NCBI RefSeq assembly: GCF_042242105.1
Contig: NC_092020.1
Span: 10,714,001-10,778,000 of the forward strand
DNA from: Pempheris klunzingeri
Taxonomy: Eukaryota > Chordata > Actinopteri > Acropomatiformes > Pempheridae
DNA length: 64,000 nucleotides
Direction of reading: 5' to 3'
The position numbers were made by a program, and so were the translations under genes. Under the pieces are notes generated by a model. It was not told where the DNA came from. It searched no databases and was given only the letters and a program-made list of their open reading frames with translations. This document shows, in pieces, positions 35,246 through 56,199 of the stretch; within the stretch, counting starts at the first letter, position 1, and the number at the start of each line of letters is the position of its first letter.

Positions 35246-35450
35246 ATCACACCGACCGGCTGGTGCACGAGCCAGGGTAACGGGACTGCTGCCGCGAGAC
35301 CAGCTCGGAGCCTCTACGGCATGTGTGGAGAACACGTGACGCTTATTCGACGTCCAGATGTGACAGGGACCGCGGGGGTCTTCCTCTGACACAGGCCTCC
35401 CACACCCACTCTCCCTCCGGAGCCACGCGCCGTGTTCACCGAGGAGGTCT

Positions 35451-35460
35451 TCTCGCGAGA
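35451..35460. promoter_or_regulatory. rab33b: TCTCGCGAGA palindrome upstream of rab33b
   Basis: A perfect 10-bp TCTCGCGAGA lies about 206 bp upstream of the rab33b ATG, in CpG-rich DNA. In mammals this motif marks CpG-island promoters and is bound by BANP. No TATA box is seen. The site may also serve a transcript leaving on + (towards 35.6 kb), but no exon was found there. Confidence 0.7.
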
Positions 35461-35599
35461 CCGTAGACTGTCTGTGCGCGAGACACGTCGGATGTAGCGT
35501 TCAGGTTCCGTGGGAAAGAATGTAACCTCGATGTCTTGAGGAGAAAACGGTCAGTCAGACTCCCCGGCGGTGAGTGCAGGTCACCTCTGATTCATTTGA

Positions 35600-37839
35600 T
35601 TACACCACTAATACAGAATATTATTCACATGTGTGGAAGTCTGCCACCATGATAAATAAGACACAGCAATGAGAAACTTTATCAAAATGACTGTTGTTCT
35701 ACACATCATGTTGTTCTCATCGGTGGGAATGGACACTCTTCAGTTGCTTACACAGATGAAACTAGAGACTAAACTCTTCAGTCACATGATGTCTTCTTAC
35801 ATTTCGGGTCAATAAACTGTGTTGAACAGATTCTGTCATGCTGACTCACCTATATTAGTGAAAATATTATATGCAAAATATGCAAAAGGTGTCCCATGTA
35901 GCACACTGATTTTAATTCCTAATGTGAAATTCATGTGTTTCACAGAAATATAGAATTTTTTTTATTGAAAAAAAATGTACGGCATTCCCAATAGTCTCCA
36001 TTTAAATGAAGCAGTGACTCAAAATCAGAAGCAGAAAGGGTTACTACCAGGCCACACAGGACACGTCTCTGCTCCACAGGTGCAGCTTAAAGGCCCCACA
36101 TTTAGCTCTTGCTCTCAAGTTCATACTTGTATTTGGAGCTTCTACTAAGCGGGTTTCTTTGGTTTGACGTTCAGAAACACATTATTTTCTGTCTGCTGCC
36201 GCTGTTTTCAGCCCAGTCTGAACACTGTGAAGAGACGACCTGCTGCTTCGCTCTCGCCTTCCACATCTTCGTGAACCTGCAAGCTGGTGTTGAGTAACGA
36301 TGGAGGACAGGCTTCAAAATGACGGTCCACAAACCAATGAGTGACATCATGGTCGCTACATCCACTTCTTATATACAGTCTATGAATTAGACGTATTGGC
36401 TAAACTGTGTAACAATGGTGTCCCTCAAGTAATGGTATTGGGCCCAAAAAGACTTTTTCCCCCCAGAGTAACTCTGAACACTGGTGTCTCAGCGAGCAGG
36501 GATGGTATAAAGGCCACCACAGCCTCAGGGTGAGCTCTGACACGTTCAGGACACATTTATATTAGTGGTAGAAGATCTGGAAGAGATAGCAACCCTCCGA
36601 AAGCCGGAGAAAAGATACGTTTGTGTATATAGTGAGATCCTTTGAGATGTGTTTTTAAGTGTTTCCATGGAGCACACCTACAGTTTACTTTGTATTTGCA
36701 CTCCATACTCAGTAAATCCATATGCATTGAACCCTGTGTGTTATTTTGATTATAAAGTAAAGTGTTTAGTAAAGACCTGAAGACATGTTGGCCCATCTGA
36801 AGGGTTTTCCACAACACTACTCCGCTGGCTGGTGTTTCAGTGGTTAGCCCACCAGCTCAAGCGCGTGGTGAAGGTGGTTGGTGAGTTAGCCAGCTGATGG
36901 CAAAACCTTTCTTGTCTGTCAGAAAGTGGTTAGTGACTTTCTGCATCCATACATTCATGGGCAGAACCTGTCACAATTCCTCAATTTGGAGTGTGAGTGT
37001 ATGTGAAGTTTAGTCTCTTCTACAGTGGTGATTCCTTTGTGTGGACTGTCAGAATCTTGTGAACATGGCAAACAAGGTTGTGATGTGTGTGAAGACTCAA
37101 GTTGAACAACATGTTTTTTGTGTTAAACAGGAGTCCAGCACTATGATATCCTTTTCCTCAGATTTTTCTCTGAGTCTGAGTTTCTGCCGTTGATGAAAAC
37201 AGACATTCCTTCATATTAACATTGTGCCACATGGTTATCTACCAGAACTTCACGCTTCACGCTTGTCTGTTTGAAAATGACTGTCTGCTCTCTGAAGGCT
37301 TTAATTCAGTCTGGGAGCTCTTGGTATTTTTGATTGTCTGGCTGAAGTGGTCAGGGCTGCTCAAAGCGTAGGCCTCATCCACTTTCCAAAGATCTGAGAG
37401 GAAGAACCACAGACTTTACTCCTGTGCTGTCAGAGGATGAGTGAATTCTGATGCACCAGGCTGCGTAGAAGGAACCCTGAACCCTGACACCAGCAGAACC
37501 TTCTGTCCTTCTACCCCTACAGTGTCCTGTTTTGGAGAGATGCTGCACTGGAGACATGGATGCTTCCCACAGTGAATTTACAGCTGTGCTGTGCACTTAA
37601 CCAGTAGAGGGGAAGGTAAGCACAAGTGACTTTGCGAAACCACCAAAGTTTTTCGCTGCTAAAAGAGAAGAGACTGCTAAAAGAAGGATGAGGACTAAGG
37701 CACACAGCCACACAACAGACATCACATTCAGCGTTTCCTGCTTTTGTCAACTTCAACAGCAGCCTTCCTGAGTGCTGGTTGTAGATTTGTCCACAGTGGC
37801 CACTGCACTGTCAGACAGCAATAGCAAGTCCTGCAGGTA
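35600..37839. other. Intergenic, no gene seen
   Basis: No exon is supported. Near 36295-36390 lies a stretch (GGTCCACAAACCAATGAGTG, then CACTTCTTATATACAGTCTA) that resembles the end of a common fish repeat. Other frames up to 86 residues lack motifs and splice context. Confidence 0.4.
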
Positions 37840-38493
37840 TTCAATTCAATTCAATTCAATTTATTTGTATAGCCCAATATCACAACAGAGTGTCTCATAG
37901 TGCTTTACAAATCCGCCTGAGTATCTACCTATTAATTATTAAAAGACAATGCACACAAGGTTGCAGAGGTGGTGGCGTTAGGGTGGGCTGGTGCTGAGCC
38001 TGGACATGGTTAGTTTAGTAAAAGCACATCTGGTTAACTCCTCCACCACTGATCAAGTGCTGAGTACAGCGGCTTTCCTAAGCTCTTTAGTGCGGATCAC
38101 GCAGGGCCGTCTCCCATCCAGCTGGTGAAAGACGCAGGCAGCAATACAAGGAGCTATGAAAGGGCAATGCTTTGTGATGCAACAGAATAAAGTGAAAGTC
38201 TAGTCTAGACTGAACTGAGCATGATTTGCCTCGTGACGATTCTCCACATTAGGGGCATCATGCCTCAAGGTAGCAGGTAGAACTTATCATTCTCTCCAGA
38301 CACTAAGGGATGTGCTTTGCTTTTTGTTACTTCACTTGGATGTTTGTGATGCCTCGGACTGATCCATCGGACTGATCCATTGGCCTCATCGACTGCTGGA
38401 CTCTTTATTAGATTGTTTGTTCGCTTACACCTGTGAGACAACTCTGCTGTGATATTGGGCTATACAAATAAATTGAATCGAATTGAATTGAAT
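37840..38493. mobile_element. MITE-like element with 52-bp terminal inverted repeats
   Basis: The left end, from TTCAATTCAATTCAATTCAA through TTTGTATAGCCCAATATCAC to AGAGT near 37892, is the reverse complement of 38441-38494 with only two mismatches seen over about 52 bp. The 650-bp interior has no coding potential. It looks like a non-autonomous DNA element. The ATTCA units at both tips also resemble a microsatellite, so the exact ends and any target-site duplication are uncertain. The superfamily is not assigned. Confidence 0.85.
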
Positions 38494-41400
38494 TTGTACT
38501 TTGCAGAATGATGTACATGCAGGCTTTGACGGTAGATGATCTAAAATGATCCTAAATGTTACACAAAGTGGCTTTATGATCACGAAAAGGCTAAAACAAG
38601 GAAGCTAATCTGGACCTGCTCATTTTGTTTTATTACAGTACTGGACTGCAAATAGACAACTGATAAATGGGGGATTAGGTGAGCTGGTAGCTGGTTCTAT
38701 GGCATGCATGCATGCAGCTTGTTTCCTGAAGGTCTCCAAGTCAGAGGCTGCTACAGTGTTATTCCTCCCTGCAGACATTCATTCTCACTGTCTTTCACTG
38801 AGAAGCTTTTACTCTAGCTCCTTTTACTCTCAACAGGGCTTTTTCTACCGTTAGTCCATTGTTCATGTTAACAGTTGTGCTTCGTCTACCTGACAAGTCG
38901 AGATGTCTGCTGGACCAAGTACTGATTTTAAAGTCTTGTATATATCTGAGTGCATTAATTGGCAACCTGCTCTTTTATTCCCTCAACGTACCAAAAATGG
39001 TGAGGACTACATGTTTCTTTGTCTCTTGAACAAAGGGCTCTCTGAACTCAAAGTCCTTTAGTTTCACACATATGTGCTAAACGCACCCCTCGATCCAGCT
39101 TTACAGCCAATGTGTCTCCCATGATCCTACAACCTCAGGTTAACAAAACCAGAGTGTTACATTAGGATTGAATATTACAACAAAATGTTTTCAATGTTAA
39201 TTAGAACTTTAAATCATAAAGTGTTTCATATGTTCCTCAAACATTGTACAGGTCAGTGTGACCTGACAGACTGGTGTCTCCTCTATTGTTTTAAGAAGCA
39301 GATGTAATATCTTGATTGTAAGAAGCAGAAAGTTCTTGTTCTTCCTGCTAGATACATGCCTACGCAGACAATGCTGACGGCTGGTGGAGACTGACACATG
39401 AACCCACCGGACCAATCGAACAATGGTTACGTGTGATATTGTGATACTCTACCCTTTAAAATCTGTTGGAAAACCCAGTTCTTGGCTCCTCTGGCCAGAA
39501 CCTCGCCCCAAGGTCTGTCATGAGCCCAGCGCTGCCTGAACCCCAGCATTGTATTGCATTGTATTTCACCTGTGAATCTGAATTAAAGGCGCTTCTGAGA
39601 CCCGACTGAACCCTCCGGCTGATCTGTGAATAATCTCAGGCTGTCCATTAAAAGAATGCGGGTCTGTACAAGAGCTCCCTCACTGCTTTTCCAGTTCCAG
39701 GCCTGCAGCTTTCTCCTCCAGCTCCAGCCTCAGTGTGGCCTGTACCAGATCAGACCACCTTTTTCATGGCAGCGACACAAAGTCCTGCCTGAACCAAGTT
39801 TATCAGCACCAGCATGTATGACCGGAAGTCTGCCAGCTGATCTTCAGCTGGCACAGTCACAGTCACAGTCACATTTAGTTAGATTGTTTGTACTGCATGT
39901 TGATTTTGTTCTGTTTTAAGAAAAGTGTTCATCCACATGCTGTCTTCTTTAATATTGTACAAGAGTGAATACTGCCAACCTCTACTCTGTCAAGAACTCT
40001 GAAATCCTTCAGCTAGCTGTCAATGTGGTCATTTTGGTTTTAGTTATTAAGTTAGTTATTAATCATAATACCAAATTGATAGCTTAGTTACTTTATGAGA
40101 CTGAATCTGATACATTGGTTTCTTTTCCTTGTTTATCGAGGTGGTGCCCCAGTCAAGGTGGACTTCACACTAAGTGAATTAATAATTGTCTTAGATAATT
40201 ATTAATTATCTCTGATAGCCAAATTGCCCCAGACACAGTGCAAACCCCAACATTTTGGTGCCGCCGTGTAGGACAAGGTACCATTAGCACACAGTGTCCT
40301 TGAGCAGACAGTCAGGGCAGGTGTGCAGGAACCTCTGGTAGGTATGGGCAAACACAAAGATTCAGGATGACGACAATATTCTTGAATATATGTAGAAGTT
40401 AAACTGTGCTGTACCAAACTCTGAGCCTGTAAAACAGGTTAAACATTAGACCCCATTTGGAGAAATAAGTCATGATTTATATGTATTGGGTGTGATTACA
40501 GGTGCATGTCCTCAGTGTGTGTGCCCTTAATGACTTACGGTAGATCTCTACGGTTTGTGCGTAAATCTGAGACATCCATCTTTCCTATGATAAGATCAAA
40601 TAAGATGAAACTTGAGTGAGCATTGTGGGAAATCATGGGGTGTTTCAGCAGGAAAATAACACTTAAAAACTACAAGTCCACAGCAGTGACAGCAGCTCTG
40701 TGACGATGTACTTAAAATGTAAATCTAGTATTTTTAAACACCAGTTACCTTATGTTTAATGTGTCGAAACAACAAAGTTACAGCAGCTAGCCAAGATACC
40801 CTCAGTGTCACTTCAGTGTGGGTACATATTATAACTCTTCTTTATAAAACTCTATATGCGTATTTCTCTTTAGAGTGCAACTCTATGAATGTCTTCCAGG
40901 AGAAAATGTGTGATACTGCCAGGCAGAAGACAATAACGGCAAGACGGCTTAATAAACATTTGTGACCATACCATTTGTGTGAGTCACACCTAGGATGCCT
41001 ATGGAACACAATTCTGACTGCAGTTCACTTAACCATCAGTGTCATCCTGATTGATTGACTGATTGATTGATTGATTGATTGATCCTACAGTTACACATAG
41101 CTCCTTTAACACGTGAGGCAAATGACGGGCTGTCAGTCAAGGCCAACTACTGGCCATCACTTCTTGGCAGCTGGAGTCCAGCTAACCAGAGCTAGTGTCC
41201 AGGAGCAGCCGGGACAGCTCCCTGTCCTGACAAATACCAGTTATACCACTGATATAAAACAAGACTGGACTGTCTTTGGACTGGATTGATTTCTCTGGGG
41301 GAGGTGGGGCGAGTACATACCTGCACTAGTCAGTGATGCAGGTCATTTTTCACCCCCACCCCCATTTCTGAAACCTTAATCACTTCATCTTGAAAGTCCT

Positions 41401-42235
41401 GTCGACTTTAAGACACTGAGCCAATAATTATAAAGAGATGGCCGGTCACGAGGTAATAGCTACACAACACTTGTGCTAACAGTGTGCTACTAGCAGCCTC
41501 ATCCAGACACAGTGTCCTCGTTTGCTCTTTTTCCAAAGCAGGCTCTGCCACTTGGTTTAAGAAGCGTAAGATCAGCCTGTGAGCGACTGCTTTGCACTTT
41601 GTGATGTGTGACTGACGGACACAATGCAGAAGCCTCCAACTACAGTATAAATAAAGGTGTGCCAGTGCAAAAGCTTGCTGCTCAGGAATAGAATCCACAG
41701 CGTAGGCCAGTCAGATACATGGCATGTAAAGTGTTTCCCTTTGTTGATCCATTCATTTGATCCTATTTATAGGACCTAAATACACCTTTATACCCGTATG
41801 CAACTGGCAGCATGTGTTCACATTAACTGCAAGCGGTAAATATCTTGCTAGTTGTGCATACTGCTGACCTGTTCATACTCTGGTTGTGTTGCTTTAAGTC
41901 CACTGTCATTGTAGGAGACTGTGCAGCACTGTGGGTCAGAGGGGAGATGTAGTTCCACTATGTGTTGTAAAAGTTATGGCTGTATAAGATTAGCCTGATG
42001 AACATTTCATTTTTGCACCACAACATTTACAGTGTAAAAACAGAGACATGAGTCAGAGGTCAGTCAGCCTTAGTTACCAAGTACATGTGCACATACATGG
42101 GAAATGACTTGGTGTTACACACGGCTGACAGGAAGACAGAAACAGACACAAAGCTGAGCAAAGATGGGTACACAGAAACATTCAGCTATAATGTACATAC
42201 AAGTCAGAGGAAAAACTGTGATGCCCGTAGAATTA
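38494..42235. other. Intergenic, no gene seen
   Basis: Mostly AT-rich unique-looking DNA. It holds a GATT microsatellite near 41049-41085 and an AATTAATAATT / AATTATTAATT inverted repeat at about 40178-40209. Small frames near 39626-39919 and 41408-41698 show no family motif. Confidence 0.4.
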
Positions 42236-42475
42236 TACACTGTTGCCCATAAAGTTGGAATAATTGTTCAATACCCCCAATTTAGTTAAAGCCTGAATAC
42301 ACAGTTTGCAAAGGTTCATTGTGGTTTAAGTTTCACTGTGATATGTTTGGAAGAGTTTGATCAATAAGGTTGAGAAGATATACACTTTATTTATCAAGAA
42401 TAAATCACATTGTCACAATCATTTCATGAGAAGAAGTAAAAAACATTTGATTCCAACTTTATGGGCAACAGTGTG
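42236..42475. mobile_element. Tc1/mariner-type MITE, about 240 bp, with near-perfect TIRs
   Basis: ACACTGTTGCCCATAAAGTT then GGAAT at 42237-42261 is the exact reverse complement of 42450-42474. TA dinucleotides lie at both borders, as expected for a Tc1/mariner TA target site. The interior lacks coding potential. The identical 25-bp ends suggest a fairly young or well-preserved copy. Confidence 0.9.
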
Positions 42476-43960
42476 TATAAAACATATATATGTAAAGCAA
42501 CAACATAGGTCTATATACAAGTCAGACTGTTTTTGTAACAATCGATGTAATGCATGACTTTATATACATGCAGTGCACACATATGTGCAGTATATGTATG
42601 TGAATGCCAATGTTTGCATCTGAAGATGAGGAACTTGGCTAAAGTAGTGATATATTTCAAATTTTACATTTTTCGGTGAGAAGGAAAGTAAGTCTTCAAT
42701 TTTACAGCAAATCCAGACATTTAAATGGGACAAGAAATCTGGGATTCATTACAATAAACCAATAAAAAGGAACAATCAGTGAATATTACAAGAACAAATC
42801 CATGTACTCTGAAAACATTAGGAGAAGAATTTTAAGTCTGCTCAATTGTTCATTTTATGGATGACAGAGGGAATCTACTGAATTCCACAGTAGTGAATGA
42901 AAATGCTTGACAGGTCATTTCTTTCCAGCCTGTATCATTTATTCTTTCATTAATCCCATACTCTGTCCTACACAACTAATAAGCTAATAACAATAATAAG
43001 ACCTAATAATAATAATAGTAATAATAATAATGAGAATTAGCAGACTGTTGTGGTGATTCTTCATGCCTCCAGGCTAAGCAGATGTTGACAATAAGAATTC
43101 AGTTTGAGTTTTGTGATGATTTGACATTTTTTATCTTCTTCTGTGATAGTAAACTGAACGCCTTTGGGTACTGGAGCGCTGGTCACGTATCACTAAACTT
43201 TGTGAACTTTGTAATGGGTATTTTTCACTATGTTATTGACATCTTACAGACCAAAAATAATTCTTAGAAAAAAACTGCCACAGAGAAATTAATAAAGAGT
43301 TGTTTGCTGCACCCTTATTGTCAGAGAAGGCCTCGGCAGTACAAATAAATCAGAGTGTATGATCACTGATGTTGGCCCCTGAAAATGATGCAGATGCCAC
43401 AGATGATGTAATAACAGACTAATCACCTGTACACATTTTCTTCATCTTTTTCAGAGCCCTTTGCTAGTGAATGTAATGTGCTTGGCTGACACTGTTAGGA
43501 GGTCATTGTCTCTCAGTGTACTCCAGTGGAGGGCACAGCAGTCTGTCTGCTGTAGATACCTCACAGGTGTGAATATAAATAATCCTACATAGCATGTACC
43601 GTCCACAGAAAACTATTATGATAGTGTTTCATGATACACTACTGCGTCCATTCATTCGGCATCCCTGATGTAACACACGTGAAACCTCGCGTACCTCTCG
43701 TTACATCATGACCTTCACATGCCCACTGCATGTGTCTGTCCTATTCTCTTCATGATCACAAAAAAAGCTAAACCTAGCGGATTTTTTTTTGTTCCTATAT
43801 CAAAGGCCTTTAATATTTGATTCATAACACATGGTCTATGAAATGCATTTATTCGTCTAGCAAACAGCTCCATAACATTTGCTTAACTGTTAAGAAACAC
43901 TCAGGCAGTGCATGTGCAGCCCCATTTGGGGTCCTGCGGCTGTGCATGGTGCAACATGTG
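42476..43960. other. Intergenic, AT-rich, upstream of hspa9
   Basis: Contains an AAT/AATAAT simple repeat at about 42988-43035. No exon is recognised. Confidence 0.4.
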
Positions 43961-43968
43961 TTGGATAA

Positions 43969-43984
43969 TTCCAGAAGAAGCTTC
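43969..43984 (+). promoter_or_regulatory. hspa9: Gapped heat-shock-element-like site upstream of hspa9
   Basis: TTCCAGAAGAAGCTTC contains TTCnnGAA followed by GAAnnTTC, 206-221 bp upstream of the hspa9 ATG. HSF sites are arrays of nGAAn in alternating orientation; here the third unit is displaced by three bases. Mammalian HSPA9 is only weakly heat-inducible, so function is uncertain. Confidence 0.4.
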
Positions 43985-44189
43985 GCAGTTCCTTAGCTGT
44001 AGCCATCAGAAGACAGGACCGGAGCCGTAACTGCACCCTGGGCTGTCCGTGTGAACACTCCCGGAGACTTCTGCTCTTTCAGCTCTTCTTCTCTGCTCAA
44101 CTGTCCGGGGAGGCTGCCTCGACTTTATACGCCGCGAACGTTTTGTTAAATTTAGTTGTTAGCTGTTAGCTATTAGCCGAGTGGTCAAA

Positions 44190-52253
<8,064 letters not shown>

Positions 52254-53405
52254 ACCTTTGCACTTGGGCGTCACTGGGTTTCCATGACAACAGAGGACTG
52301 TGGGGGCTGACTGGGCGGACTAGGTTGGGAGGGTGTCGGTCTTGAGTGACGAGCTGAATCTTAGTCATTCTCAACGTAATATATTCTTCTACTGTGTTTT
52401 GGCAGTAAAATACTCTAGTGAAAAGATAAATGTCACTGTATTCTTCTCCATGCCCTGTTATATCCTGTCTGTCTGTAATTTAATCGTCCCATCAACAATG
52501 TCATGTATGTTTATTTTTACGAAGCTGATAATTTACATTCTGAGGTAGTAAAAGTTCTTCTTTTTGTTTAAGACATCATGGAGGTTTCATGTTTTTGGCT
52601 CTGTCCTCTGAAGCAGCTCAGCTTGTATGAGCCGAGCTGAGCTCAAAGCCCTCCTCCGTCGACATGATCCAAATGTGTACACTGTTCTGAATCAGTTCTA
52701 GCTTTCCTCTTCAAGTAGTGTGCTCAGAGCACCTCGGAGGCGTGTGTGTGCGTTTGGCTTGCAATGGCTGGAGCTCGTCACTCTGAAGAACCGATGCAGA
52801 GCTGTGTTAATGAGCTGCTTCCATTTCACCAATCTTCTTATTGAACTGTTGCCGTTGTCCCCCTGGCTCCTTTAAGCCAGATGGCATCATTCTCCTTCCG
52901 ACTAACGGGGGGGGGGCGGGGCAGAATATAAATAAATAGAATGTATGTGAGGATGCGATGACACTTTAGATGGCGTCTCACTAGTGGAAGAATGGATGTC
53001 CTTGATCTGTGAGGAGCCCTGTGCTCTGGTTCTCTGCACCGTGTTTCCTTCTGAATCACGTCTGAAGTTAAACCGGAGAGGAGTCAGGCGGCTGGGTGTT
53101 TTTGACATTGCACAGTAGAGGATGAGGCCTTAGTATTGTTGGCGTGGGGGGGGCCAAAGCGGTACAGGACTGAGGGGCGGTGTGAGCCTGGCTGTCGGCC
53201 CCCCTCCACAGGGGTGCTGAGCTGCTCTGGGGAAAGTGACTGTTGCTGTGTGCCGGCCTGGTGGGATCCAGGGGAGCAGAGAGGCAGGCAGGTGAACTCA
53301 AATTTGGGGCAAAGTGTTGATATTTTGGGGGGTGTGATCATATTACTGGAGTGACAATTGAGGGTCAAGATAACTGTTGTCTTTTCTAATAAAAATCTGA
53401 AAAAT
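52254..53405 (+). other. hspa9: hspa9 3' UTR
   Basis: Follows the TAG at 52251-52253. A poly(A) signal AATAAA lies at 53398-53403. The stretch holds G runs near 52908-52920 and 53145-53152. No other exon is seen. Confidence 0.6.
53398..53403 (+). terminator. hspa9: Poly(A) signal of hspa9
   Basis: AATAAA at the end of a 1.15-kb 3' UTR, preceded by T-rich sequence. No earlier AATAAA was noticed after the stop codon. Confidence 0.65.
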
Positions 53406-53824
53406 GACCCCGTTTGGTTGATGATGGTAGACTGCAGAATACACAGCTATAGTTTTACCTGTACAAACTACAAATGTTAGCATTCTAACATAATGTGAAT
53501 ACGTTTTAGCACGTCACTGAGCATGTTCTCATGCTGATGTTAGAATTCAGCCCAAAGCGCCTCTGTGCCTGCAACGGCCTCACAGGGTTAGGGTTAGCTA
53601 GCAGGGCTGGAGACTCTAAGTGAGAATACACATAACAATATTTAAAAATGAGATGATTAAACGGAGGAGAGGTGACATCTGAGGTTTAATGTCTAAATGG
53701 GCCCAACACACAGAATGATCTTCAGATGAGTAAATACAGAAATGTTCTTTAGTGTTGAGCCTCAACAAAATATTTCTGTTTCATTTAGGAGTGAGCATCA
53801 GAGGCTACAGAGTGATGTTCAGCA

Positions 53825-54475
53825 CATGATGTACAGTGACTGAAGAATCTAAAATATAAAGTGAAGTGTCTTATCAACAAGGTAGCCTCCTTTTTCTGTG
53901 ATGACAGCTTTACACACTCTTGGTATTCTCTCCATCAGCTTCATGAGGTCACCTGGATGGTTTTCAGTAACACATGCGCCTTGTCAGGAGTTAATTTGTA
54001 AAATTTCTTGCCTCTTTAATGTGTCTGAGACCATCAGTTGTGTTGTACAGAGGTAGGGTTGGTGCACAGTCCTATTCCACTACTGTTCTAGTCCACATTA
54101 TGGCAGAACCAGCCAACTAAGTAAAGAGAAACAACAGTCCATCATTACTTTAAGACATAAAGGTCATTCCCTTCAGAGGATTTCAAGAACTTGTTTCCTC
54201 AAGTGCAGTCGTGAAAACCATCTAACTGATGAAACTGGCTCTCATGAGGACCCCCCAGGAAAGGAACAGTAGCAGACACACCTCATCATCAGCTGTTCAG
54301 AGGAGACTGAGTGAGTCAGGCCTTCATGGTGGAGCTGCTGCAAAGGAGAAACTACTGAGGAACAACAAGAAGAAGAGAACTGCTTCTACATGTGTGGTTC
54401 CCACCATGAAGCTTGGAGGAGATGGTGTGATGGTGTGATGGTGTGTGGGGGGGGGGGTACAACATAATAGTGATA
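53825..54475 (+). mobile_element. Tc1-like DNA transposon remnant
   Basis: The frame at 54229-54438 reads MKLALMRTPQERNSSRHTSS, then SAVQRRLSESGLHGGAAAKE and LLRNNKKKRTASTCVVPTMK. It matches fish Tc1 transposase (ETGSHEDRPRKGR, SxSTVQRRLRESGLHGR, KPLLrxNNKKRL, VVPTMKHGGGGVMVW), with internal deletions between these blocks and frame changes. Upstream, 54100-54210 still resembles the N-terminal helix-turn-helix coding (MAxTNQLSKEKRQSIITLR). A full element would be about twice as long; the DDE catalytic part is lost and no inverted ends are seen. It is dead and old. Confidence 0.85.
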
Positions 54476-54479
54476 CTGC

Positions 54480-56150
54480 CAACTGCACATGTAATGTCCT
54501 CTGTAAGCTGCTACTGATGATTGATTGTTTGAAGAAGGGGGTCATCCTGTGTTCAACACTTCACTGTCACACTGACACTTGAGGCTAAAAGTTCTGTACG
54601 GCTTCTTGATTCAGAGTCAAAGTTAAGGAGGTTTACTGAGGCCATGTCTTTAGTTTAGTCTGCCCAGGCATCTGAGCATCCTCTCCCTTCCTCATCCAGC
54701 AGAGGGAAGCAGTGCCTCACCGTTCAGCTTTGTTCCTACAGTGTATCTGCAGCTGGATCATGTGGTCGTCTTCAGTGTGGAACTGTCCACACTGCTCCAT
54801 TTTCACCGGACAGGTTTAGGATGGCTGTTTTTATACTTGGAATAAAGGAACTTCTTTAAACGGAGACTAATCATTGTGTGGCCTGTAATCGTGACAGTGA
54901 CATTATTGTATGCAAATGTAGCATGATGGTTCCTACACTGTAGACATGTCAGTGATGCTACATTTGTGCTTCTGTTGGCTGAAAGAGCACATCCGGACCA
55001 CCGAGGAAGTGAATGAGTGAATACGTGTGCAGCAGATCCAGAGTGTGAGCGTACCTTCAGGACGGCTGGACGGGATGTGAAGCTCCTCACACACCACCAG
55101 CTGTGCTTCTGTGGCTCTATCTCGGTGGTTTTAGTTTTCCTCTGCTCCTGGCCTGGTCTTATGGTCTTATGTCGTAGTTGGTTTCCCTCAGAATGTTTTT
55201 GCTTTAGAATAACTATGAGCAGAATTTAACAAGCCCACGTCCGGTAATTATCAGTGAGGCGGCGGAGGCTGCTCATTAACAGTTCCCTAGCCTTGCTTTA
55301 AAGACATAGAATGGGCTGGAGGCACAGGAGCAATCACTTCATGAAGCTCACAGTAAGAGCCAGTGAGTCACTGGGATTATGTGCTTTTTCTTGCCGTACA
55401 GCAGTAGATAGGTCTACACCACCGTGACCACACGTGATGAATACAAAGACACGCTTTCTTTAGCTACGTTGTGCAGTGTGAGATGTGATGTGTGTGTGAT
55501 GTGTCGGTCAGAGAGGCAGACAGGGAGGTGGACAGACAGCCAGCAGCTTCACCTCAGATCTCCCCCACATGCTGTCCACATGCTGTCAGAGTCACAGTGT
55601 AAACCGAAGGGGGGGGGGCTGCCCATCATGATGGCCCATCACAAAGCCAGTGGGGGGAACCTGCACTCAGCCGGGCTCACTCACCACCCGGCATCCGCAA
55701 TGCTTAAACATCACAAGCCAACACACCCGGGGGGGGCTGAGCTGCTGCAGTGTCTCCTCTTCCTCCCCTTCAGGAGGAGGAAGAGAGAGGCTGCCACTCA
55801 CTCGTCCTGTTAGCCAAAGTGAAAGCGGGCAGAAGCCTTAATTGACAATAAGTCAAGACAGAACTGCCAAATGGGCTCTAATGGCTCGTTGAAGAGAGTC
55901 ATGTGTGCAGGGGGCAGCCCCCGCTGATGGACAGAGAGCATGTTTCCTTATTACACAAAACAAGGAGAAAGCTTCCAAATACAGGCTTTTTTCCAACCTG
56001 ATGACAGCAGCAGGTCACAGATGGATGAAGGTTTGCTGGCTTCAGAGCAGTCTGTGCTACACACTGTACCAACCACGTCTAACGCAGCCTTCATTTTGGC
56101 ATCTGATGTTCACTTTGACGAAAATGTAGTCATTTGCTTTTTTGTTATCT
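54480..56150. other. Intergenic, no gene seen
   Basis: No exon or known repeat is recognised. Frames up to 129 residues (for example 55424-55813) lack motifs. G runs occur at 55610-55618 and 55731-55737. Confidence 0.4.
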
Positions 56151-56199
56151 GTCGGCCACTTACAAACGCTGTCCTAAGCGCCCCTCCCCAGGCAGCTCA

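Noticed and set aside
37375-37756. Minus-strand frames of 73 and 79 residues
   Set aside because: No known motif, no splice context, composition like the flanks.
39626-39919. 97-residue + frame
   Set aside because: No family resemblance and no neighbouring exon.
41049-41085. GATT repeat as a regulatory array
   Set aside because: Plain tetranucleotide microsatellite without further structure.
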